A stretch of 64,000 bases of DNA from Nocardioides sp. Iso805N. Its GTDB lineage: Bacteria; Actinomycetota; Actinomycetes; Propionibacteriales; Nocardioidaceae. The stretch spans positions 190,823 through 254,822 of the forward strand of contig NZ_KB822580.1 of NCBI RefSeq assembly GCF_000364605.1, read 5' to 3'. Positions 19,236 through 27,924 of the stretch are shown piece by piece; the first letter of the stretch is position 1; each line of letters starts with the position of its first letter. Position numbers and translations under genes: made by a program. The notes beneath the pieces were generated by a model. The model ran no database searches. It was not told the origin of the DNA and was given only the letters and a program-made list of their open reading frames with translations.

Positions 19236-20027
19236 TCAGAGACCCTGAGCACGTCGCAGCAGCGCCGGGTCGTGTGCGTTGACCAGCAGCAGGTCCGGCT
19301 CCGCTGCGGCCCAGAGCTCGGCCAGCCGCTGGTGGTTGCGTCGCACCAGCTGCCAGTCGTGGGCGAAGGAGCGCTCCGAGAGCTGCAGCGACAACGGGGT
19401 GCGGCCGGCTCGGGACAGCTGGCGCGCGTCATAGAACGCATCACCCGCGTGCAGTACCCAGTGCTCGCCGGCATCGACGGCGACCGCGGCATGCCCGCGG
19501 GTGTGGCCGGGCAGGCCGATGAGCACGATCCCGGAGCTGATCTCGGTCAGCTCGCGGGCCGCCGAGAAGCCACGCCAGGCTTCGCCGGCGAGAGGGGAGT
19601 GCTCGACGAGGTGCGGTCCGTGCGCGAGCTGGGCATCGCCGTACCGGGTCTTCTCCAGGCGGGTCTTCGGCTGAAGTGCCGCGCGTGCCTCGGCGGTGGT
19701 GAGGTGGACCCGGGCCTGCGGGAAGTCGCTCAGCCCGCCGATGTGGTCGCTGTCGCAGTGGGTCAGCACGATGTGGCGCACGTCCTCGGCGGCGAAGCCG
19801 AGCGCCTCGACCTGCCGCAGCGCCGTCTCGCGCTCGGCCAGGATCGGCCGGATCAGGTGGCGGGCGGGCCCGAGCCGCCCCGCCGGATCGGTGCCATCGG
19901 CGAGTCCGAACCCGGTATCGACCAGCACCAGGCCGGCGCTGTCGGTCTCGACGAGCAGGACGTGGGCCACCAGGCCCGGCGTCAGCGGTGGCCGCATGGT
20001 CCCGCAGTTGAGGTGGTGGACGCGCAT
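19236..20027 (-). CDS. MBL-fold metallohydrolase
   Basis: 263 residues of the metallo-beta-lactamase fold. The metal motif reads LTHCDSDHIGG, with Asp at the position of the usual second His; later ligands are seen in GLPGHTRGHAAV, LHAGDAFYD and NAHDP. Family members hydrolyse lactones, thioesters and other esters; the substrate here is unknown. It starts the unit that includes the photolyase gene and is divergent from the alcohol dehydrogenase gene across 91 bases in which no SigK-type box was found. Confidence 0.85.
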   Translation of the reverse strand: MRVHHLNCGTMRPPLTPGLVAHVLLVETDSAGLVLVDTGFGLADGTDPAGRLGPARHLIRPILAERETALRQVEALGFAAEDVRHIVLTHCDSDHIGGLSDFPQARVHLTTAEARAALQPKTRLEKTRYGDAQLAHGPHLVEHSPLAGEAWRGFSAARELTEISSGIVLIGLPGHTRGHAAVAVDAGEHWVLHAGDAFYDARQLSRAGRTPLSLQLSERSFAHDWQLVRRNHQRLAELWAAAEPDLLLVNAHDPALLRRAQGL

Positions 20028-20118
20028 CCCGCCAATCTAGGCCGTGCGCGAGCGATGGTGGGACAGGTTGTGACGGGTATCTGCCCGGCGCGCCCGGAGT
20101 CGTGCCAGACTCGGCGGC

Positions 20119-21261
20119 GTGAGAGCCGTCACCACCCACCAGGGTCGTCTCGAGGTCGCGGAGGTTCCCGACCTCGAGCCCGGGCCCGGTCAGATCCTGC
20201 TCGACGTCCTGCGCTGTGGCATCTGCGGCTCGGACCTACACGCGCGCACGCATGGCGACGTGACCGCCGACGCGCTGGCACAGATGGGGTACGCCGACTT
20301 CATCCGCTCGCGCGACACCGTCGTGCTGGGACACGAGTTCGTCGGGACGATCGCGGCGTACGGGCCCAAGACCCGAGGTTCCTGGAAGCTCGGCTCGCGG
20401 GTGGTGGCCCTGCCGATGCTCGGCACGGGCGACGGCGTCCAGCTGACCGGGCTCTCGCCGAAGGCACCCGGCGGCTACGCCGAGCAGGTGCTGGTCTCCG
20501 AGGCGTTCGCCTTCCCGGTGCCGGAGAAGGTCAGCGACGACCACGCCGCGCTGGTCGAGCCGCTCGCGGTCGCGCACCACGCCGTGCGCCGCAGCCAGAT
20601 CGGCTCGCGCGAGGTCGCCGTCGTCGTCGGCTGCGGGCCGATCGGGCTGGCGGTGATCCTGCTGCTCAAGGCCGCCGGCGTGAGGACCGTCGTCGCCTCC
20701 GACCTGTCCGCGGGCCGGCGGGAGCTGGCCAAGCGGTGTGGGGCCGACATCGTCGTGGATCCGCGCGAGACCGACCCCTTCGACGCGTACGGCGAGCGCC
20801 GTGGCCACCTCCGTAGCGCTCAGGCGCTCTTCGACCTGGCGCTGGGCAGCATGCGCGCGGCCCGTAGCGTGCCGGGCCTGCCATGGGCGCGACTGATGCG
20901 GCTGGCGGAGAAGGCCGGTCAGGTGCCCAAGGGTCCGGTCGTCTTCGAGTGCGTCGGCGTGCCAGGGATGATCGACGACCTGGTGGCCAAGGCACCGCTG
21001 CGCTCGCGGGTGGTCGTGGTGGGCGTGTGCATGGAGCCCGACGCCATCCGGCCCTCGGTGGCGATCGGCAAGGAGATCGACCTCCGGTTCGTCTTCGGCT
21101 ACGACCCTGCGGAGTTCCACGAGGTCCTGCAATGGATCGCGTCCGGCAGGCTCGACCCGACCCCGCTCGTCACCGGAACGGTCGGCCTCGAGGGCGTTGC
21201 CGACGCCTTCGCTGATCTGGCCGATGCCGGCGAGCACGCAAAGATCCTGATCAAACCATGA
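20119..21261 (+). CDS. Zinc-dependent alcohol dehydrogenase family protein
   Basis: 380 residues, medium-chain dehydrogenase. The catalytic zinc site is CGICGSDLH near residue 33 and GHEFVG near 75, and the nucleotide-binding motif is VVVGCGPIGLAVI near 173. The four-cysteine structural zinc loop is missing, as in several actinobacterial clades, and an extra insertion (about 215-260) separates the Rossmann domain parts. The start is a GTG. It appears monocistronic; the substrate cannot be read from the sequence. Confidence 0.88.
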   Translation: MRAVTTHQGRLEVAEVPDLEPGPGQILLDVLRCGICGSDLHARTHGDVTADALAQMGYADFIRSRDTVVLGHEFVGTIAAYGPKTRGSWKLGSRVVALPMLGTGDGVQLTGLSPKAPGGYAEQVLVSEAFAFPVPEKVSDDHAALVEPLAVAHHAVRRSQIGSREVAVVVGCGPIGLAVILLLKAAGVRTVVASDLSAGRRELAKRCGADIVVDPRETDPFDAYGERRGHLRSAQALFDLALGSMRAARSVPGLPWARLMRLAEKAGQVPKGPVVFECVGVPGMIDDLVAKAPLRSRVVVVGVCMEPDAIRPSVAIGKEIDLRFVFGYDPAEFHEVLQWIASGRLDPTPLVTGTVGLEGVADAFADLADAGEHAKILIKP

Positions 21262-21424
21262 CCAAAACATGATTCATACATGCCGAGTGCTCGCCTGCGG
21301 AAGTGCTGTCGCCCACCGGCTGCCATTCGTTCACCCGCTGGCCGGGTAAAGCAGGCGGTCGATTCTCGGAACGCCCCAAGACTCTCCCCGATCGCTCGCC
21401 GCGAGCGGCCGGGAAGAGTGGAAC

Positions 21425-22690
21425 GTGACAGTGACCGGGGACCCCGGAGAGCGTCCGAAGCGGGATGGGCGTCGCCCCTCCAGGCGACGGACCGGCGCTG
21501 CCGTCGCCGTACTGGTCGTCGCCGCAGGGCTGATTGCGCTCGGCCGTCCGCACGGGCCGTCCTCGGATCCGGCCGAAACGGCCGCCGAGCCCGCGCACGC
21601 CGACGCCTCGGTGCCGGGCATCCCCGTCGAGGTCGGCGCCGACGTCTGCGGTGTCGGCTGGAAGGGCGGCAAGGCCGGTCCGCAGACGTTCGCTCTCTGG
21701 GACAACTCCTCGCTTGGCGTCGAGGTGTACCTGCAGAACGTCGGCACCGGCAAGGTCTACTTCGACGCCGAGGGCATCGGCGTCGACGTCACGCGCAGGT
21801 TCAGCGCGGTGATCGGGCCCGGCCACTACCGGTTCTACTGTCTGCCCGCCGATGCCGACGGTCTGCCGGGGCCTGCCGTGACGGTCACCGGCACGGAGCC
21901 GGGCACGACGACCGCGGCGATGACACCGGTGACCGATGCCGATCTGTTCGGCCCGATCAAGGCGTACCACGCCTGGGTCACCAGTCGATTCCCGACGCTG
22001 CTGCATCAGGTCCGGGCGCTCGACGCTGACCTGAGAAGCGGTGACGTGGCAGCGGCGAAGAGGGACTGGATCGCCGGCCACATGACCTACGAGACGATAG
22101 GCGCTGCCTACGACGCGTTCGGCGACGACAACGACGCGATCAATGCCATGCCCATGACCGGCAGCGACCCGGCAACGGACCCCGGCCTGGGCGGGTTCCA
22201 CAAGATCGAGGCCCAGATGTGGGGCGGCGCGAAGCCGTCGGCAGTCGCCCCCGCGGCCCAAGCGCTCGTGCACGCGGTCGAGAGATTGCGCGCCGACTTC
22301 AAGGGCGAGCGATTGAACACGATCGACATCGGCCTGCGGTCCCACGAGATCATGGAGAACGCCGTCCAGTTCGTGCTCAACGGCACCGACGACGCCGGCA
22401 GCGGCACCTCGCTCGCGACGCTGGATGCCAACCTCACCGGCACGCTCGCGGCGATGAAGCCCATCCGGTCCCTCCTCCGCACGCGGGACACCGAGCTTGC
22501 GCGGACCGACCGCTGGATCAAGCGCTCGCAGCGCCTCGTGCGGTCCTACGACCACCACGGCGACTGGACACCGCTCACCGGACTGAGCGTCCGGCAGCGC
22601 GAGCTCCTCAACGCCACCATCTCGCAGACCACCGAGCTGCTCTCGCGCGTCGCGACCATCACCGAGCCGAGAGGGGCACCCCGCCAGTGA
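21425..22690 (+). CDS. efeO: EfeO-like iron uptake protein (cupredoxin plus M75)
   Basis: 421 residues. An arginine-rich head (1-24) and one hydrophobic helix (25-42) without a lipobox act as export signal or anchor; a cupredoxin-like domain (about 65-160) and an M75/imelysin domain (about 170-415) follow. GFHKIEAQMWGG holds the HxxE metal motif. EfeO binds and delivers iron in the EfeUOB low-pH ferrous iron system. The start is a GTG. EfeB overlaps the end by 4 bases, but no FTR1-type permease gene (efeU) lies next to either. Confidence 0.88.
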   Translation: MTVTGDPGERPKRDGRRPSRRRTGAAVAVLVVAAGLIALGRPHGPSSDPAETAAEPAHADASVPGIPVEVGADVCGVGWKGGKAGPQTFALWDNSSLGVEVYLQNVGTGKVYFDAEGIGVDVTRRFSAVIGPGHYRFYCLPADADGLPGPAVTVTGTEPGTTTAAMTPVTDADLFGPIKAYHAWVTSRFPTLLHQVRALDADLRSGDVAAAKRDWIAGHMTYETIGAAYDAFGDDNDAINAMPMTGSDPATDPGLGGFHKIEAQMWGGAKPSAVAPAAQALVHAVERLRADFKGERLNTIDIGLRSHEIMENAVQFVLNGTDDAGSGTSLATLDANLTGTLAAMKPIRSLLRTRDTELARTDRWIKRSQRLVRSYDHHGDWTPLTGLSVRQRELLNATISQTTELLSRVATITEPRGAPRQ

Positions 22691-23973
22691 CCGATCAGGA
22701 GTGCCCCTACCCGCACGGGATGAGCCGACGCGGTCTGCTCGGCCGTGCGATCGGAACTGCAGCGGGCGCCGCGGGCGTCGGCGCGCTCGCCCTCGTCGGT
22801 GGGGCCGAGGCCGCCCCGACCACGTCTCCGAGCGCCTCCGCGAGCGACGCGCCCGGCTCGTCCGCTGGCGCTTCGCGTGGGTCATACCCCTTCGAGGGCG
22901 CGCACCAGCAGGGCATCCTGACCGAGAAGCAGCGCCACGCCGCCTATGTGTCCCTCGACGTCACGGCGGCGAACCGTCGCGATCTCCAGGACCTGTTCAA
23001 GGTGATCACCGCGCAGGCCCGCTCGCTGACCGCCGGCGGGGTGACCACCGAGGCCGGTCTCGCCGAGACCGCACCCGACAATGGGATCGTCGGCCCGAGC
23101 GTCGCCGCGGATGGTCTGACCCTCACCCTCGGGGTCGGCGCGAGCCTGTTCGACCAGCGGTTCGGGCTCGCTCAGCGGAAGCCGGCGAGGCTGAGCCGGA
23201 TGGAGCCGTTCCCGAACGACGCACTGAACCAGACGCTCTGCCACGGCGACCTGATGCTGCAGCTGTGCGCCGACAACACCGACACCGTTCTCCACGCGCT
23301 GCGCCAGATCGCCCGGGTGACTCGTGGCGGGATGCAGATCCGCTGGCGCCAAGACGGCTTCCAGTCTCCGCCTCGGCCGTCGGGCACGCCACGCAACCTG
23401 CTCGGCTTCAAGGATGGGACGGCCAACCCGTCGTTGGACGACGACGGCCTGATGGATCAGCTCGTCTGGACCAAGGGCGGCGGCGTAGAACCCGCATGGG
23501 TCGAGGGCGGAAGCTACCAGGCTGTGCGCATCATCCGGATGCTCGTCGAGTTCTGGGACCGCGTCTCGATCCTGGAGCAGGAGCGGATGTTCGGGCGGGC
23601 CAAGGACACCGGTGCGCCGCTGAGCGGTGACGCCGAGTTCGACACCCCCGTGTACGACCAGTACGGCGACACGATCGCCTACGACGCCCACATCCGGCTC
23701 GCCAACCCGCGGGTGCCGCATACCGATAACCAGCGACCATTCCGCCGCTCGTACAACTACGACAACGGCGTCGACCCGAACGGCAACCTCGACATGGGCC
23801 ACCTGTTCGTGGCGTTCAACCAGGACCTCGAGCGGCAATTCATCACAGTCCAGAAGCGGCTGATCGACGAGCCGCTCGTCGACTACGTGTCGCCCGTCGG
23901 CGGCGGCTACTTCTTCGCGCTCCCTGGCGTTCAGGGCGGCGACGACTGGCTTGGTCGGGGGATGTTCGCCTGA
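22687..23973 (+). CDS. efeB: EfeB, Tat-exported DyP-type haem peroxidase
   Basis: 428 residues. The Tat signal (MSRRGLLGRAIGTAAG from residue 12) is followed by a low-complexity Ala/Ser/Thr linker and a DyP peroxidase domain (about 60-425) with the GFKDGTANP motif carrying the distal Asp, and DAHIRLANPR with the probable haem-ligand His; a conserved RRSYNYDNGVD follows. EfeB works with EfeO in iron acquisition, oxidising ferrous iron or handling haem. The GTG start overlaps the efeO stop (GTGA); ATG at 22720 right at the Tat motif is a weaker alternative. Confidence 0.93.
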   Translation: MTDQECPYPHGMSRRGLLGRAIGTAAGAAGVGALALVGGAEAAPTTSPSASASDAPGSSAGASRGSYPFEGAHQQGILTEKQRHAAYVSLDVTAANRRDLQDLFKVITAQARSLTAGGVTTEAGLAETAPDNGIVGPSVAADGLTLTLGVGASLFDQRFGLAQRKPARLSRMEPFPNDALNQTLCHGDLMLQLCADNTDTVLHALRQIARVTRGGMQIRWRQDGFQSPPRPSGTPRNLLGFKDGTANPSLDDDGLMDQLVWTKGGGVEPAWVEGGSYQAVRIIRMLVEFWDRVSILEQERMFGRAKDTGAPLSGDAEFDTPVYDQYGDTIAYDAHIRLANPRVPHTDNQRPFRRSYNYDNGVDPNGNLDMGHLFVAFNQDLERQFITVQKRLIDEPLVDYVSPVGGGYFFALPGVQGGDDWLGRGMFA

Positions 23974-24026
23974 CGGACACGGCAGGCGCCCTGACCGAAG
24001 AAGGAAACGAGAAAGGAAAACAGGTA

Positions 24027-26102
24027 ATGAGGAAGCCCACCATCCGGCGCTCCCGTGCTGCCATTGCGGCAACGGGCGTCGTCCTTGCGGGCGCGGGGCT
24101 GATCGGCGGTTCGCTGGTCTATGCCGCCACCGGCGGCAACGCCGACACCAGCACGCTGTCCGCGGACGCGGCCACCACCGCGACTCCGATCAAGCATCTC
24201 GTGGTGCTGTTCGGGGAGAACGAATCCTACGACCACTACTTCGGCACCTACCCGAAGGCGGCCAACACGGACGGAGTGCCCTTCACTGCACTCTCGAACA
24301 CCCCGGCCAACACCAACCTGCTGTCGAACAACGCGGCGGCGCTGAAGAACAATCCGAACAGCGTCTCACCGTTCCGCTTCACCTACAGCCAGGCGCTGAC
24401 CAGCTCGCAGGGTCACGGCTACGCCCAGGAGGAGCAGGCCGTCCAGGGCAGCTCGACCACGGCCGCGCCGGGCATGGACAAGTTCCCCGAGTCCACGTCG
24501 CACAACACCTGTAGCGCCCCGACGTACTGCACCTCGGGCACGAGCATGGGCTACTACGACGGCAACACGGCCACCGCGCTGTGGAACTACGCCCAGAACT
24601 ACGCCATGAGCGACAACTCGTGGGACGACGTCTTCGGCCCCTCGACCAACGGCGCCCTCAACGTGATCTCCGGCCAGACCTACGGTGCGGTCAGCTTCGC
24701 CGCCACCAGCCGCGGGGAGAACCCGACGCCCGCCACCAACGCCGACCCGACGACGCCGGTCGCCAACAACGGCAGCGTCTCGGACAACCAGTTGAAGTCC
24801 GTCGTTCTGCCGACGTACAACGGCGCCGCCGCGGCCTCCGCCCAGCAGGTCTCGGTCGGCACGGACATCGGCGACCCCGACCCGGCCTACGACGACTGCG
24901 CCACCAACAGCGGCAATGTCGCCGGCATGCTCGGCCAGAACATCGGCGACGTGCTCAACGCGAAGAACGTCTCGTGGGGCTGGTTCCAGGGCGGCTTCAC
25001 CCCGACCACCGCGTGGGACCCGACCACCGCCGGCAGCCACGCCGCCTGCGCGAGCACGCACAACAACATCGGAGGGGCGACCAACAGCACCAACGCGTCG
25101 GTGTCGGTGACCGACTACTCGCCGCACCACAACCCGTTCGAGTACTACGCCTCAACCGCCAACCCGCACCACCTGGCCGCCACACCCGGCGTGGCCATCG
25201 GCGCTGCCGACCCGCAGCACCAGAACAGCGACGGCAGCTACACCGGCGCCAACCACGAGTACGACTTGAGCGTCTTCGAGAACGCGATCGCCAATGACAC
25301 CATCCCGGCCGTCTCGTACCTGAAGGCGGCGGCCTACCAGGACGGTCACCCCGGCAACTCGGACCCGATCGACGAGCAGCACTTCTACACCCGCGTCATC
25401 AACGCGCTGGAGAAGTCGCCGGAGTGGAAGAGCACTGCCGTCGTCATCGCCTACGACGACTCGGACGGTTGGTACGACCACGTCGCGCCGAAGATCACCA
25501 ACGGCTCGAACAACGGCGTCAACGGCTCGAGCGACGACCAGAACATCTGCACCACGCCCGCCGGTGTCGCCGCGACCGCGCCGAAGACCAACACCGACGG
25601 CACCATCGAGAACGGCCGCTGCGGTCCGTCGCAGCGTCTGCCGATGCTCGTGATCTCGCCGTACTCGAAGCGCAACTACATCGACCACAGCCAGACCGGT
25701 CAGGCATCGGTGGTGAAGTTCATCGAGCAGAACTGGGGGCTCCCCAGCGTCGACGACGCTGCGGTCTCGGGCTCCTGGGACAAGCGTGATGGTGCGATCA
25801 GCAGCATGTTCAACTTCTCCGCGAAGCCGAACCTGACGCCGGTCCTCCTCAACACCAACGGAACCGTGCTGAGCGGTGGTCTCAAGCCGCCGGCCTCAGT
25901 GCCGGTGACCAAGCCGACGCACCCGAGCACTGCGCTCGCCGTTGCGAAGGCCCACCTCGCCAAGGACACCATGGCTCTAGCCAAGGCGAAGAAGGCGCTG
26001 AAGAAGAAGCACGGCGCTGCCAAGAAGGCCGCGCAGCACAAGGTCAAGAAGCTGCAGAAGAAGGTCAACGCCGACAAGCGGGCGGTCCGCGCCGCGTCCT
26101 GA
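24027..26102 (+). CDS. Secreted phosphoesterase (phospholipase C/acid phosphatase superfamily)
   Basis: 691 residues. A signal peptide (1-33) precedes a PF04185 phosphoesterase domain (about 54-600): FGENESYDHYFGTYP holds the metal-binding Glu-Asn and VIAYDDSDGWYDHV the C-terminal metal site. The tail (about 635-691) is a run of Lys/Ala repeats (AKKALKKKHGAAKKAA) likely to form a basic helix that binds the wall, teichoic acids or nucleic acid. It would cleave phosphodiester or phosphomonoester bonds outside the cell. GAAAGGAAAACAGG ahead of the ATG gives a ribosome site. Transcription ends towards the palindromes at 26144-26266. Confidence 0.88.
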   Translation: MRKPTIRRSRAAIAATGVVLAGAGLIGGSLVYAATGGNADTSTLSADAATTATPIKHLVVLFGENESYDHYFGTYPKAANTDGVPFTALSNTPANTNLLSNNAAALKNNPNSVSPFRFTYSQALTSSQGHGYAQEEQAVQGSSTTAAPGMDKFPESTSHNTCSAPTYCTSGTSMGYYDGNTATALWNYAQNYAMSDNSWDDVFGPSTNGALNVISGQTYGAVSFAATSRGENPTPATNADPTTPVANNGSVSDNQLKSVVLPTYNGAAAASAQQVSVGTDIGDPDPAYDDCATNSGNVAGMLGQNIGDVLNAKNVSWGWFQGGFTPTTAWDPTTAGSHAACASTHNNIGGATNSTNASVSVTDYSPHHNPFEYYASTANPHHLAATPGVAIGAADPQHQNSDGSYTGANHEYDLSVFENAIANDTIPAVSYLKAAAYQDGHPGNSDPIDEQHFYTRVINALEKSPEWKSTAVVIAYDDSDGWYDHVAPKITNGSNNGVNGSSDDQNICTTPAGVAATAPKTNTDGTIENGRCGPSQRLPMLVISPYSKRNYIDHSQTGQASVVKFIEQNWGLPSVDDAAVSGSWDKRDGAISSMFNFSAKPNLTPVLLNTNGTVLSGGLKPPASVPVTKPTHPSTALAVAKAHLAKDTMALAKAKKALKKKHGAAKKAAQHKVKKLQKKVNADKRAVRAAS

Positions 26103-26143
26103 TCGGGGGGGTCCTCACCCGTGGGTGAGCGTGGCCATCATCA

Positions 26144-26187
26144 AGCAGATCGCCCCCGGACCCACGTGGGTCCGGGGGCGATCTGCT
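26144..26187. terminator. Perfect 44-base palindrome
   Basis: Arms 26144-26165 and 26166-26187 are exact reverse complements with no spacer. It begins 42 bases past the phosphoesterase stop. In RNA it would form a 20-base-pair hairpin, so a bidirectional terminator is likely; there is no U tract. Confidence 0.75.
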
Positions 26188-26266
26188 ACGTCGAGAGGTC
26201 ACTTTCCGCGGGTTGAGTGTCCAGCGTGGCTGGACACTCGACCCGCGGAAAGTGACCTCTCGACGT
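26188..26266. repeat. Second long inverted repeat, 38-base arms
   Basis: Arms 26188-26225 and 26229-26266 pair with one mismatch and a 3-base loop. It starts directly after the preceding palindrome and ends on the first base of the MFS stop codon. The arms carry GAGAGGTCACTTTCC, which recurs in related form at 34900-34937 and 54539-54605, so this looks like a mobile or dispersed palindrome as well as a terminator. Confidence 0.75.
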
Positions 26267-27723
26267 CAGAGCTCCGGCATCGCGTCCGCGTCGGGATGAC
26301 GGGGCACCAGCAACGCCAGACCTGCGGCGACTACCGAGGCCACGATGCAGGCGGCGAACAGGGCGCGGTAGGACCCGAGCGTGGACCAGGCGGCGGCGTG
26401 GCCGTCGATCGTGGCGACCACGAGGTGCCCGGCGAGCATGGAGCCGCCGATGGCGCTGGCCAGCGAGGTGCCGAGCGAGCGAGCCAGCGAGTTGAGGCCG
26501 TTGGCCGCAGCCAGCTCGGTCACCGGTGTGTGCGTGTTGATCAAGGTGGGCATCGCGGCGTACCCGAGCGCGACCCCGACGCCGATGACGGCGGTGCCGA
26601 CGACGATCTCCCACAGGTGGCCGGTCAGGGCGATCCGGAAGACCCAGCCCAGGCCGACGATGATCGCGCCGATCGCCAGCGTCTTGGGGGCGCCGATGCG
26701 GTGGATCATGGTGGCCGAGACGTTGGAGAGCAGCAGCATCATCAGGCCGGCCGGCAGCATGCACAGACCGCTGACCAGGATCGAGGAGGCGAAGCCGTAG
26801 CCGCTCTCCTTCGGTGCCTGCACGTACTGCGCGGTGCCGATCATCATCGCGAACAGCGCGAACCCGAAGAGAACCGAGGCGGTGTTCGTGAGCACGATCG
26901 GCTTGCGACGCAGCGCGGCCAGATCGACCAGCGGCTCGCGGGTGCGGGTCTGGACGAAGCCGAAGACGAGGAACAGTACGACGGCCAGCGCCAGCAGGCC
27001 GATCGTCTTCGCCGAGCCCCAGCCCCACTCGGAGGTCTGGGCGAGGGGCAGCAGCAACGCGACGAGTGCGGCGCTGAGCAGCACGGCGCCGACGTAGTCG
27101 ATGCGGCCGCGAGAGCGGCTCGGCGCCTCCGGCACGACCAGCAGGATGCCGATCAGGGACAGTCCGCCGACGATGGCGGTGATCCAGAACAGCCAGTGGA
27201 AGTCGGCGTGCTCGCCGATGAGGCCGCCGATCGGCAGGGCGAGCGCGCTGCCGACACCGAGCATCGCACTGATCAGCGCGATCGCCGGGCCGACCTTGTC
27301 GCGGGGGAGCAGCGAGGCGAGCAGGCTGATGCCGAGCGGGATCGCGGCCATCGAGGCGCCCTGGATCGCGCGCCCGACGATGAGCAGGGGCACGTTCGAG
27401 GTCACGCCGCACAGCACCGAGCCGATGACGAGTGCGAGCACCGCGACCATCAGCATCAGGCGCTTGCCGAACATGTCGCCCAGCCGGCCGAACAACGGCA
27501 CCGCCACGGCGCCGACGAGCAGCGTCGAGGTCAGCAGCCACTCGACGGTGGCGCTGGAGGGGTGCGAGGGGATCTGCTGCGGCAGGATGCCCAGGATCGG
27601 GATCAGCAGCGACTGCGAAAGAGCGACGGCGAGCGCCGCCGTGCCGACGATGAGCAGCTCCAGGCGGGCACGTCCGGGGGAGGTGTGGGAGGCGATGTCG
27701 GCTTCCCTGCTCGTCGTCGTCAT
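26266..27723 (-). CDS. MFS drug exporter, EmrB/QacA (DHA2) type
   Basis: 485 residues with 13-14 predicted membrane helices. Motif A (GRLGDMFGKRLML, about residue 78) and motif C (GVGSALALPIGGLIGE, about 155) mark a proton-coupled antiporter of the DHA2 group. Such proteins export hydrophobic drugs or metabolites. The ATG lies at 27721-27723. A short palindrome CGGAGCCTCCG about 20 bases upstream may be a regulator site, but no regulator gene is adjacent, so substrate and control remain open. Confidence 0.9.
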   Translation of the reverse strand: MTTTSREADIASHTSPGRARLELLIVGTAALAVALSQSLLIPILGILPQQIPSHPSSATVEWLLTSTLLVGAVAVPLFGRLGDMFGKRLMLMVAVLALVIGSVLCGVTSNVPLLIVGRAIQGASMAAIPLGISLLASLLPRDKVGPAIALISAMLGVGSALALPIGGLIGEHADFHWLFWITAIVGGLSLIGILLVVPEAPSRSRGRIDYVGAVLLSAALVALLLPLAQTSEWGWGSAKTIGLLALAVVLFLVFGFVQTRTREPLVDLAALRRKPIVLTNTASVLFGFALFAMMIGTAQYVQAPKESGYGFASSILVSGLCMLPAGLMMLLLSNVSATMIHRIGAPKTLAIGAIIVGLGWVFRIALTGHLWEIVVGTAVIGVGVALGYAAMPTLINTHTPVTELAAANGLNSLARSLGTSLASAIGGSMLAGHLVVATIDGHAAAWSTLGSYRALFAACIVASVVAAGLALLVPRHPDADAMPEL

Positions 27724-27738
27724 GTCTCGAACTTTAAT

Positions 27739-27749
27739 GGACGGAGCCT
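27739..27749. promoter_or_regulatory. Possible operator upstream of the MFS gene
   Basis: CGGAGCCTCCG is an 11-base palindrome about 20 bases before the MFS start in a locally AT-richer stretch. The rest of the 200-base gap to 27924 shows only a C/G-rich tract and no gene. Confidence 0.3.
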
Positions 27750-27924
27750 CCGCTTAGGCATTCGACAGGAGCGATGCGAGCGAGATCACGCCGCGGCGAG
27801 GGGAGAGACTAAGACGCCGCTGACCCGGCAGCGACCTTGACGAGATGGGGGGGTCCTCGCCTCAGGCCGCGCGGCAGGTCAGCGGCGCAGGGACATCTTC
27901 ACACGGAGGGGAAGCGGTGCCAAA

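Noticed and set aside
20028..20118. A SigK promoter for the MBL-photolyase unit
   Set aside because: No CCATCC with a CCGAA at 15-16 bases on either strand, so membership of photolyase in the SigK regulon rests on position only.
21262..21424. Iron box before efeO
   Set aside because: Three CATG repeats stand out (AT-rich 21255-21285), but they match neither the IdeR nor the FurA consensus.
27738..27900. A small gene between the MFS and fadD genes
   Set aside because: No ORF with a ribosome site and sensible composition; both neighbours end or start outside the gap.
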